A stretch of 26,692 bases of DNA, taken from IMG/VR virus record IMGVR_UViG_3300031974_004443, positions 1 through 26,692 of that record, one strand, 5' to 3'. The position numbers and the translations under genes are program-made. This stretch comes from a virus. Shown piece by piece: positions 1-5,699 of this stretch. Below the pieces are notes generated by a model. That model was not told the origin of the DNA. It worked only from the letters and a program-made list of their open reading frames with translations, and searched no databases. The first letter of the stretch is position 1; the number at the start of each line of letters is the position of its first letter.

Positions 1-110
1 CCATTATCTATAATATGAATATCTGATATTAAATCATACTCAAGATATTTTGGTAACATCTTCTGTAAGTTAGGTGATTTATAAAGTGTTGGTATTACTA
101 ATTCTATCAT
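1..110 (-). CDS. Glycosyltransferase-like protein, N-terminal part only
   Basis: Only the first 36 residues lie in the window, and the gene runs off the left edge. The protein opens with MIELVIPTLYK and reaches IIDNG at the edge. A beta strand ending in a P-T pair, followed about 25 residues later by a strand ending in D-N, is the usual opening of GT-A fold (family 2-like) glycosyltransferases, where the second acidic strand helps bind the nucleotide sugar. Its ATG overlaps the stop of the upstream gene as ATGA, so it is the last visible gene of a leftward operon with bS21 and is probably translationally coupled. The acceptor cannot be known; phage surface glycans or host envelope are possibilities. 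The fold call rests on a short stretch. Confidence 0.5.
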   Translation of the reverse strand, partial: MIELVIPTLYKSPNLQKMLPKYLEYDLISDIHIIDN

Positions 111-442
111 AATGAATAATTTTTTCTTCCTCTTATTCTATATTCTCTTCTCTGAAGTTCATAATCAGGTATAATATCCCAAACAAATTCTTGAAAATGA
201 GAATTAGGAGTAAACATTAGGTCTGCTATTTCTTTAATATATTCTTTGTATAATGAATGATAATTTTCCATATAATCTTCTACATCAGCTTTATTAATTC
301 TACCCTTTTTAGCATACTCCCAAATTTCTGAAGGATACTTAGATTTTATCTTATCTTTTTCTTCTTTATACTTTTTATAATTTTCGTTTGTTTCTAAACC
401 TTTTTCTTCCAATATTATTAATTTACTTCTTGTTAATGGCAT
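107..442 (-). CDS. Hypothetical protein, 111 aa
   Basis: I do not recognise this protein. It is charged, rich in Lys, Glu and Tyr, mostly helical by composition in the first 75 residues, and ends in a basic RRREYRIRGRKN-like tail. There is no signal peptide or membrane segment, so it is probably cytoplasmic. Its start lies inside the last 20 bases of the bS21 gene in another frame, and its stop overlaps the next gene as ATGA. It is therefore wedged in a tight four-gene leftward operon. A purine-rich AGAGGGA lies about 13 bases before the ATG, too far for a typical SD. The next Met is about 57 residues in, so this start is the most likely. The basic tail and the bS21 neighbour make an RNA- or ribosome-related role conceivable, but this is only inference. 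Confidence 0.6.
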   Translation of the reverse strand: MPLTRSKLIILEEKGLETNENYKKYKEEKDKIKSKYPSEIWEYAKKGRINKADVEDYMENYHSLYKEYIKEIADLMFTPNSHFQEFVWDIIPDYELQRREYRIRGRKNYSL

Positions 443-701
443 TATTTCTTTTCCCTCTTTTTTTAGAATATAGTTTTATTTTAGTATCACCATCTTCTAT
501 CTTCTGTAATTTAGTTGCTAACTCTTGTTCTCTTTTAGCTTTCATCATAGATTTTCTTTTTATAACTGAAGGTTTTAAAAATTCTTTTCTATTCTTTAAT
601 TCTATAAGATGTTCTGATGCTCTTACTTTTCTTTTGAATCTTGAAAGTAATTTTTGAAATGTTTCACCTTTTCTTTTTTTTACTGATACTATTGATGCCA
701 T
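423..701 (-). CDS. rpsU: Phage-encoded 30S ribosomal protein bS21
   Basis: This 92-aa protein matches ribosomal protein bS21 over residues 1-60: a short beta start, GETFQKLLSRFKRKV (12-26), then EFLKPSVIKRK (40-50) and a basic helix. The RFKR and KPSVxKR blocks are bS21 hallmarks, and the second is typical of Bacteroidetes. A charged extension follows (residues 61-92), longer than the roughly 64 aa of host proteins. In Bacteroidetes, bS21 with bS18 and bS6 is known to cover the anti-SD tail of 16S rRNA. By my alignment from memory, the host Tyr54 corresponds to Arg57 here. The gene has no SD (upstream sequence TAAAGATAT), although flavobacterial rpsU is known for a strong, autoregulatory one. 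It starts 6 bases after a 50-aa gene, and a TATATAAA box lies 13 bases before the ATG. Phage bS21 genes are known from Bacteroidetes phages, also on the strand opposite the late genes. Confidence 0.88.
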   Translation of the reverse strand: MASIVSVKKRKGETFQKLLSRFKRKVRASEHLIELKNRKEFLKPSVIKRKSMMKAKREQELATKLQKIEDGDTKIKLYSKKRGKRNNAINKK

Positions 702-707
702 ATATCT

Positions 708-860
708 TTATTTATTTATATATTTTTTCTTAAGTTGGTTATAGCTAACAGTTAACATTGGTACTCTTTTTCTACTCTGTGATGCTAATTTCCAATATAA
801 TGCTTTTGGTGTATTTTTCACCCAAGTTTGCATATCAATAGTTTTTAAGTATGTCCACAT
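708..860 (-). CDS. Small basic protein, 50 aa
   Basis: This short gene starts MWTYLKTIDMQTWVK and ends QLKKKYINK. It has 9 Lys, 3 Trp and no acidic stretch, so it is strongly basic with several aromatics, a composition fitting a nucleic-acid or ribosome contact, though I recognise no family. No SD is visible (ATAAATTATT before the ATG). It is the first gene of the leftward operon and lies 6 bases before bS21, next to the GC-rich repeats at 884-990. The clean start, the tight spacing and codon use like its neighbours make it a probable real gene despite its size. An alternative is a leader peptide that sets bS21 expression. Confidence 0.55.
   Translation of the reverse strand: MWTYLKTIDMQTWVKNTPKALYWKLASQSRKRVPMLTVSYNQLKKKYINK
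715..722 (-). promoter_or_regulatory. TATATAAA box upstream of bS21
   Basis: On the minus strand TATATAAA lies 13 bases before the bS21 start, inside the last codons of the 50-aa gene. Similar boxes precede other gene blocks here (1127, 3786, 7952, 13971). It resembles T4-type late promoters (TATAAATA), but AT-rich DNA makes chance matches common. Confidence 0.25.
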
Positions 861-883
861 AATAATTTATTTTAAAAATTAAT

Positions 884-927
884 AACCTCGAACTTGTATA
901 GTGCTGCAGTTGCTGCAGTGCGAGGTT
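884..927. repeat. GC-rich hairpin with twin CTGCAG palindromes
   Basis: AACCTCG at 884-890 pairs with CGAGGTT at 921-927. Inside, CTGCAG at 904-909 and again at 913-918 form a 6-bp stem with a TTG loop, extendable to 9 bp with wobble pairs. The element stands out sharply in very AT-rich surroundings. A related copy starts exactly 60 bases later at 961. Confidence 0.65.
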
Positions 928-960
928 GATACTATTTATTTTAATTTATCTTGTTATTAA

Positions 961-987
961 GTGCTGCAGTGCTGCGGCTGCTGCGAG
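961..987. repeat. Second GC-rich GCTGC element, direct repeat of 901-927
   Basis: GTGCTGCAGT is shared exactly with 901-910. It is followed by more GCTGC units and GCGAG, as in the first copy. There are three GCTGC units here against two in the first copy. GCAG at 966-969 can pair with CTGC at 981-984. The flanking AACCTCG arm of the first copy is absent. Confidence 0.55.
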
Positions 988-1126
988 TTTTAAGTTTTAA
1001 AAATAGAAAATTTACCTGAACCAACAATAATTTACTATTGAAGTTTAGAGGATTATACTCTTAGTCTCAATCTCAGAGTTTTTAATAAGATAAATTAGAT
1101 TTTCATTGGTTTACAATTATTCCTTT

Positions 1127-1136
1127 TATATAAATA
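1127..1136 (+). promoter_or_regulatory. TATATAAATA box ahead of the tape measure gene
   Basis: TATATAAATA contains an exact copy of the T4 late-promoter core TATAAATA. It lies 28 bases before the inverted repeat and about 177 bases before the tape measure ATG. No -35-like element is evident. Chance is a serious alternative in this composition. Confidence 0.25.
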
Positions 1137-1163
1137 TACCAAAAACTTGAAAACATAAAAAAA

Positions 1164-1241
1164 TTGAGGAAAAAGTTGCACAAAAGATAAAAAAAAGTAT
1201 AAAGGTAAACATAAGTGTGTAGATTGTGCAACCTTCCTCAA
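1164..1241. repeat. Long inverted repeat in the tape measure leader
   Basis: TTGAGGAA (1164-1171) pairs with TTCCTCAA (1234-1241), and GTTGCACAA (1175-1183) pairs with TTGTGCAAC (1224-1232). That gives 17 Watson-Crick pairs broken only by a 3-by-1 internal loop. The apical loop is about 40 bases, purine-rich, and carries TATAAAGGTAAAC. In RNA it would be a stable stem in the 5' leader, about 70 bases before the tape measure ATG. It could be an RNase III site, an attenuator-like element or a DNA site for a dimeric protein. Confidence 0.8.
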
Positions 1242-1312
1242 CTACTATATTATATATAATTATATATTGTGGTTATCTATACCAATCTTTTTTTCAAAAT
1301 ATAATTTATTAT

Positions 1313-3166
1313 ATGGCACAACAAACACTTGAATATAAAGTTAAGATTGATTCTGGTAATTCAGTAAAAACCCTTGGTCAGTTAGAAGAAGAGTTAGCTG
1401 GTATTAATGAAGAACTGAAAGATGTAGAAATAGGTTCGGATAGGTTTAAGGAATTATCTAAATCAGCACAAGATGCAACAAGAAGTATTGAAGAAATAAA
1501 CTCTGAAATCGCTGGTATTACTGGTGAAGATAAAATCAGAGGATTAGATGGTGCTGTAAAAATTCTTGGTGGTTCAGTATCTGGTTTAGTTGGTGGATTG
1601 GGTTTATTAGGTGTAGAATCAGAAACCTTTGGTAAATTTGAAGAAGCAGCCGCATCTGCAATTGCATTTGGTATTGGTATTAAAGATGTATCAGAAGGTA
1701 TTGGTCAATTAGGACCTTTATTTAAGAAATCAGGTATAGCCGCTAAATTATTTGGTATTACTACTAAACAAGCTCTCATAGCCACCGGTATAGGTATCTT
1801 TGCTGTTGCATTAGGAGGTATCATTGCATATTGGGATGATATAGTTAAAGGAATCGAGAAGTTCGGTGAGAAAGTACCATTTGTAGGTAAAGCAATACAA
1901 GCTTTAAAAGATGGATTTAATTCAGTAGTTGAATTCTTTAGACCTGTATTAGAATTCTTAGGTATCATGCCTACCGAAGCAGAAAAAGCAAACAATGCTG
2001 TAATTGCATCAAACGAAGCTCTATTAGAATCAGGTCAAAGAGAACTTGCATTATTACAAGCAAGAGGAGCTAAAGCAGAAGAGATATTTGCTCAAAGAGA
2101 GAAGATGTTAAAAGCGGAGTTAGATAATCTCCGTAGAACTGATGCTGAAAAAGAAGCAATATACCAAAAAGAAACCGAGTTATTAGCATTACAAGCCGCA
2201 GAAGAAAAAAGAATACAAGATGAAAGAGATGCGGCTCGTAAGAAACGAGAAGATGAGAGAAAAGCTGAACAACAGAAAAAAGAAGAAGAAGCTAAGGCTC
2301 AGAAAGAAAAAGAAGAACAAGCAGAAAAAGATAGATTACAATCTTTAGAAGATATTCGTAAAGAGTACGAGAAACGAGCTGAAGATGATGCTGCAGAAAC
2401 AGAAGTTCAAAGATTAGAATTAGAACAACAGAGAAAGTTAAAAGAGTTAGAAGATTTACAAGCTACTGAAGAACAAAAACTTCAGATTATAAATTACTAT
2501 AAAAATCTAATCAAAGAAGCTGAAGCAGAAGAGAAACTTGCTCTTGATGAAAAGAAGAAAGAAGAAGATGAAGCTGAGTTAGAAAGAATTGCAGAACAAG
2601 AACAAGCTAAGTTAGATATTAAGAAAGAATCTCTACAAACTCTTTCTGAATTATTTGGTCAAGAAACTGCATTAGGTAAAGCGGCATTGATTGCAAAACA
2701 AGCTTTACTTTTACAAGAATTAATTGGTGAAGCTAAAGGATTATCATTCAAAGCTAAGAATGTTGCAACCGAAGCAACTTTAGATGGAGCCAAAGCTGGT
2801 AGTAATATTGCTGTTGGTGCATCTGAAACTGCTAAAGTTGGTTTCCCACAAAACATTCCTTTATTGATTGGATATGCAGCACAAGCGGCCGCTATCTTTA
2901 GTACTGTTAAACAAGCGGTAAGTAAAACAACAGCATTAGCAGGTATTGGTTCAGCTCCAACCTTACCTTCTTTAAGTGGAGCTGCATCAGTTGCATCTAC
3001 ACCTACTGCAGCAACTCCTACACAAGAACAAATTGAATTACAAACTGCACAAGAACAAAGACAAGGACAACAACCTGTTCGTGCTTATGTACTTCAAGGT
3101 GATATTGCTAATTCAACAGAAGCGGCTAATAAATTAAGACAAAGAAGAACTGTTGGTCAAGTTTAA
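1313..3166 (+). CDS. Tail tape measure protein
   Basis: This 617-aa protein likely sets tail length and is threaded through the tail tube. It opens with an LEYKVKIDSGN strand and a helical region (residues 20-80) built on LxQLEEEL-type heptads. A Gly- and Ala-rich hydrophobic region follows (about 85-175), ending in a membrane-like segment (IATGIGIFAVALGGIIAYW, about 155-173). Next is a long Lys/Glu/Gln coiled coil (about 226-450), an Ala-rich amphipathic stretch and a C-terminal VRAYVLQGDI motif seen in Bacteroidetes phage tape measures. At about 1.5 angstrom per residue the tail would be near 90 nm. An in-frame GTG at 1226 is possible but lies inside an inverted-repeat arm and would add an odd Ile/Tyr-rich leader, so ATG 1313 is chosen. 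No SD is present. The gene lies far from the chaperone at 19.9 kb that normally precedes it. Confidence 0.85.
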   Translation: MAQQTLEYKVKIDSGNSVKTLGQLEEELAGINEELKDVEIGSDRFKELSKSAQDATRSIEEINSEIAGITGEDKIRGLDGAVKILGGSVSGLVGGLGLLGVESETFGKFEEAAASAIAFGIGIKDVSEGIGQLGPLFKKSGIAAKLFGITTKQALIATGIGIFAVALGGIIAYWDDIVKGIEKFGEKVPFVGKAIQALKDGFNSVVEFFRPVLEFLGIMPTEAEKANNAVIASNEALLESGQRELALLQARGAKAEEIFAQREKMLKAELDNLRRTDAEKEAIYQKETELLALQAAEEKRIQDERDAARKKREDERKAEQQKKEEEAKAQKEKEEQAEKDRLQSLEDIRKEYEKRAEDDAAETEVQRLELEQQRKLKELEDLQATEEQKLQIINYYKNLIKEAEAEEKLALDEKKKEEDEAELERIAEQEQAKLDIKKESLQTLSELFGQETALGKAALIAKQALLLQELIGEAKGLSFKAKNVATEATLDGAKAGSNIAVGASETAKVGFPQNIPLLIGYAAQAAAIFSTVKQAVSKTTALAGIGSAPTLPSLSGAASVASTPTAATPTQEQIELQTAQEQRQGQQPVRAYVLQGDIANSTEAANKLRQRRTVGQV

Positions 3167-3210
3167 CAAAACTTTAACATTTTTTATTTTTATATATCAA
3201 GTATTTTTCG

Positions 3211-3218
3211 TATCTTTG
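3211..3218 (+). promoter_or_regulatory. Bacteroidetes-type -7 promoter element (TATCTTTG)
   Basis: TATCTTTG is an exact match to the Bacteroidetes housekeeping -7 consensus TAnnTTTG. A T-rich stretch about 20 bases upstream (3181-3191) stands in for the TTTG -33 element, without an exact match. The endonuclease ATG at 3238 follows after 19 bases, so the leader would be short. It suggests the homing endonuclease is transcribed by unmodified host polymerase, independently of the virion genes around it. Confidence 0.6.
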
Positions 3219-3237
3219 TTGTTATAAAAGAAAGATT

Positions 3238-3762
3238 ATGTATTACATTTATCACATATCCAATGTTAAAATTGGATGTACAACAAATCCAAAAAGAAGA
3301 GTAAAAGAACAAGGATATACAGAATGGGAAATTCTTGAAACCCATGAATGTATAGATACTGCATCTAAACGAGAACAAGAACTACAAAAACAATATGGAT
3401 ATGCCGTTGATATTGCTCCTTATTCTACTTCTGTAAGAAATAGACCGAAGTGGAATGATAAAACGAGATATAAGGTTTGGTTAGATGAGGAAGCAAGAAA
3501 AAAAACTCTTAGACATCCTAATTTCATTAAGGGTTCAAAAGAATGGCATAAAAAAGATAATTACAAAACTTGTATTAAAAATATAAAAGGTGCAAAAAAA
3601 CCAAACTTATTAACAAAAGAACAAGAAGAATTTATTAAAAAAACATATTTTAAACAATTAAATCAACATACTATAATTCCAAGCGGAAAATATAATTCTA
3701 AACAACTTGCAGAAATGTTTAATGTAAGACAAGGTTTAATTGTTAAATATTATAAGAAATAA
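3238..3762 (+). CDS. GIY-YIG family homing endonuclease
   Basis: This 174-aa free-standing endonuclease probably cuts related phage genomes lacking it and spreads by repair. The N-terminus carries the GIY-YIG pattern: YYIYHI (2-7), VKIGCTTNPKRR (10-21) with the conserved Arg, and a likely metal-binding Glu46 in KREQEL. The middle is basic. The C-terminus (about 125-174) has a helix-turn-helix-like stretch with KQLAEMFNVRQGLIVKYY, as in other homing enzymes. The gene sits between two virion genes, with a 71-base gap before it and 38 bases after it. It has its own host-type promoter and is richer in AAA/AAG Lys codons than its neighbours, all signs of an inserted selfish gene. Confidence 0.85.
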   Translation: MYYIYHISNVKIGCTTNPKRRVKEQGYTEWEILETHECIDTASKREQELQKQYGYAVDIAPYSTSVRNRPKWNDKTRYKVWLDEEARKKTLRHPNFIKGSKEWHKKDNYKTCIKNIKGAKKPNLLTKEQEEFIKKTYFKQLNQHTIIPSGKYNSKQLAEMFNVRQGLIVKYYKK

Positions 3763-3785
3763 AATTTAACCACCTGGTATATTCA

Positions 3786-3793
3786 TATATAAT
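3786..3793 (+). promoter_or_regulatory. TATATAAT box ahead of the protease gene
   Basis: TATATAAT ends 7 bases before the ATG at 3801, in a 38-base gap. The same octamer lies at 7952-7959, 10 bases before another gene start. If it acts as a late promoter, the transcript would be nearly leaderless. It may be a chance AT-rich word. Confidence 0.25.
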
Positions 3794-3800
3794 TAAGTGT

Positions 3801-5666
3801 ATGGATATTGAAAACTACAAAGCTCCAAAAATCATTGCGTTAGAGATAGATGAATTTGATGAAGATTCTGGCGTGGATGCTATTGCTTTAGTTGAACAAC
3901 CGGCAATCGAAGCCGATTGGATTTATTTCTCATCTAACAAACAAATCTTCCAATCTTATAACGATTATCCACAAGAAGCATCTGATAATGCTTGTAAAGT
4001 ACTTCGTTGGATTGATGAACATGGTAGAGATGAAGTAGCAGGAATGACTCAAACAGGTCTTGCAAGAGCTAACCAATTGTGTAATAGAGAAAATATTTCA
4101 GAAGAAACAATTGCTCGCATGTCTGCATTCGCTAGACATAAACAAAATGCAGAAATAGATGAAGAATACAAAGGAACTCCTTGGAAAGACAAAGGATATG
4201 TTGCTTGGTTAGGATGGGGAGGAACAGCCGGAATTGAATGGGCTCAAAGAAAATTAAAACAAATCCGTAAAGAAGAACAATCAGAAGATTTTAATTTAGA
4301 AGAAAATTTACAATTCTACTTTGAATTGGTAGATTACCTTGATGGTATTCCACTTTTTACAACTAAAGAAGAAGCACAAGAAGCTGCTGATATGTTTGGA
4401 TGTGATGGAATACATGAACATCAAATAGGAGGATTTACTTTTTATATGCCGTGTTCTGAACATGATACTGCAATTCAAAAGTTTTTAGAAGAAGTAGAAG
4501 AAGTAATTCTTGAAAAGAAAAAGAAATATATAAACGATTTACCAAGTGATGTTCAAGATAAGATATTGGAATACTTAGATGAAGTAGGAGAGACCGAAGA
4601 GGGCTTGGAGAAGGAAGGTTGGGTGTTGATGGATGATGAACAAAAGTTCGCAATATCATCCAAGCCCAACGAACCTTCAATTCAAGATTATGGTGTATTA
4701 CCAAATGGTGATGTTGCTGTAAAAATTAGATACAAATATGTAGGACCGAGAGATTCTAAAAATAGAACTTTTTGTAAAAGATTATTAGATAAAAATTTAC
4801 TTTTTAGAAAAGAAGATATTAATAATATGACAATTAGTGGAGAAAATTCACAATTTGGTATTTATGATATTTTTACTTATAAAGGTTCTTATGGGTGTAG
4901 ACATAGTTGGCAAATAGTAAGAATGAGAAAAAATGTTGATGGTAGTGAAGTAACTACATTTGAAGATTCAGTAGATGCATCTTCTTCTGTTAACCCACTT
5001 CCAACAATGAATAGAAATCCCAATTCTACAACCTTAATAAATAAAGATGCAGAACAATCTGCATTTTCAAAGATAAATTTCGAAAACGAGAAACAACTTA
5101 TTGCAGGACCTTTAATGATTCCTCGTAAGTTGATTTATCGTTACGATGAGAAAAATGGTGAGTATTATGTGTATTTCACAGAATCAACCATAGAAAAGAT
5201 TGCTTACAAATACTTGATGAACAAATATCAAGAGAATACTAACTTAGAACATTCGGAAGCAATTCCGTTAAAGGATGTTGTATTAGTAGAATCTTGGTTG
5301 GTTCAAGAACCTGAAAAAGATAAATCATATGCCTTGACCGGTGAGAAATATGAAAAGGGTACATGGTTTGGAATTATGAAGGTGAAAAATTCAAGTGTTT
5401 GGGAGGAATGGGTAAAAACAGGCCGAGTAAAAGGATTTAGTGTGGAAGGCTTCTTTGCTGACCGTATGATAAATGCTTCTAAACACCGTTTTTACTATCG
5501 AACTACTGAAGGTGGAACTGAGATAGTAATTGACCACGAAACCTTAGTAGTTTTTATATTAAAAGATGGTGAGCGTTCTGCTATATTGCCAGATGGAACA
5601 TACGAACTTGATAATGGAAAGAAATTACAAGTTGTAGGTTCGAAAGCGATAGAGGGTTCGTTCTAA
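3801..5666 (+). CDS. Multidomain prohead protease (XkdF-like) with MuF-C-like domain
   Basis: This 621-aa protein probably matures the prohead by cleaving scaffold and other head proteins. Visible modules are as follows. Residues 55-156 are a domain with SDNACKVLRW, ARANQLC and GWGGTAGIEWA, common beside phage proteases. Residues 175-225 are a small module with a possible metal site, Cys201, His205, His207, Cys218 and His221. Residues 305-375 hold YVGPRDSKNRTFC and YGCRHSW, resembling the C-terminal part of MuF-type minor head proteins. Residues 435-560 are the XkdF-like serine protease core, with candidate catalytic His483 (LEHSEA) and Ser547 (KGFSVEG). A C-terminal LPDGTYELDNGKK module recurs in the scaffold. 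There is no SD. The length is well above that of a simple protease. The active residues are inferred from family patterns. Confidence 0.8.
   Translation: MDIENYKAPKIIALEIDEFDEDSGVDAIALVEQPAIEADWIYFSSNKQIFQSYNDYPQEASDNACKVLRWIDEHGRDEVAGMTQTGLARANQLCNRENISEETIARMSAFARHKQNAEIDEEYKGTPWKDKGYVAWLGWGGTAGIEWAQRKLKQIRKEEQSEDFNLEENLQFYFELVDYLDGIPLFTTKEEAQEAADMFGCDGIHEHQIGGFTFYMPCSEHDTAIQKFLEEVEEVILEKKKKYINDLPSDVQDKILEYLDEVGETEEGLEKEGWVLMDDEQKFAISSKPNEPSIQDYGVLPNGDVAVKIRYKYVGPRDSKNRTFCKRLLDKNLLFRKEDINNMTISGENSQFGIYDIFTYKGSYGCRHSWQIVRMRKNVDGSEVTTFEDSVDASSSVNPLPTMNRNPNSTTLINKDAEQSAFSKINFENEKQLIAGPLMIPRKLIYRYDEKNGEYYVYFTESTIEKIAYKYLMNKYQENTNLEHSEAIPLKDVVLVESWLVQEPEKDKSYALTGEKYEKGTWFGIMKVKNSSVWEEWVKTGRVKGFSVEGFFADRMINASKHRFYYRTTEGGTEIVIDHETLVVFILKDGERSAILPDGTYELDNGKKLQVVGSKAIEGSF
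4601..4678 (+). repeat. GC-rich imperfect hairpin inside the protease gene
   Basis: GAAGGTT (4614-4620) pairs with AACCTTC (4672-4678), GGG with CCC (4621-4623 with 4665-4667), and GGATGAT with ATCATCC-type bases (4631-4637 with 4655-4661). GAAC/GTTC closes the tip. GGGCTTGG at 4601-4608 is also the exact complement of 4660-4667. Positions 4591-4680 are about 47 percent GC by hand count, far above the surroundings. Confidence 0.5.
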
Positions 5667-5688
5667 ATCAACTAATTTCAAACCAAAT

Positions 5689-5693
5689 AGGAG
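5689..5693 (+). promoter_or_regulatory. Shine-Dalgarno of the scaffold gene
   Basis: AGGAG lies 6 bases before the ATG at 5700. This is good spacing and a clear SD in a genome where most starts have none. Confidence 0.75.
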
Positions 5694-5699
5694 TTAATT

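Larger units (their letters stand above)
861..1312. other. Divergent intergenic control region, 452 bases, no gene
   Basis: No credible coding sequence is seen here on either strand. The region separates the leftward bS21 operon from all rightward genes. It holds two GC-rich GCTGC elements (884-927 and 961-987), a weak ACTCT/AGAGT hairpin followed by five T (1057-1083), a TATATAAATA box (1127-1136), a long inverted repeat (1164-1241) and an AT-only palindromic stretch (about 1247-1268). No exact Bacteroidetes TAnnTTTG promoter was found in it. It is the best place in the window for an origin or a master switch, but neither is proven. Confidence 0.7.

Noticed and set aside
388-657. Plus-strand 89-aa frame
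   Set aside because: It is the antisense shadow of the bS21 and 111-aa genes, with Phe/Leu-rich sequence typical of reversed Lys/Glu-rich coding.
884-990. CRISPR-like array
   Set aside because: There are only two imperfect copies with an AT-rich 33-base gap, no third repeat and no cas genes nearby.
900-1000. Ala-rich minus-strand peptide through the GCTGC repeats
   Set aside because: One minus frame reads a run of Ala across 961-987 but has no start codon and meets stops on both sides. The two copies are not in a shared open frame.
1057-1083. Terminator formed by ACTCT/AGAGT and a short T run
   Set aside because: The stem is only 5 bp and AT-biased with a 13-base loop, and no rightward gene lies upstream for it to end. 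It is mentioned only as part of the intergenic region.
1226-1312. N-terminal extension of the tape measure protein from a GTG start
   Set aside because: The extension is Ile/Tyr-rich, lies partly in an inverted-repeat arm and reads like translated AT-rich leader. The family-like start is MAQQTLEYK at 1313.
4435-4704. Minus-strand 89-aa frame in the protease gene
   Set aside because: It is antisense to a well-supported coding region, Leu-rich from reversed Glu/Lys codons, with no promoter or start context.
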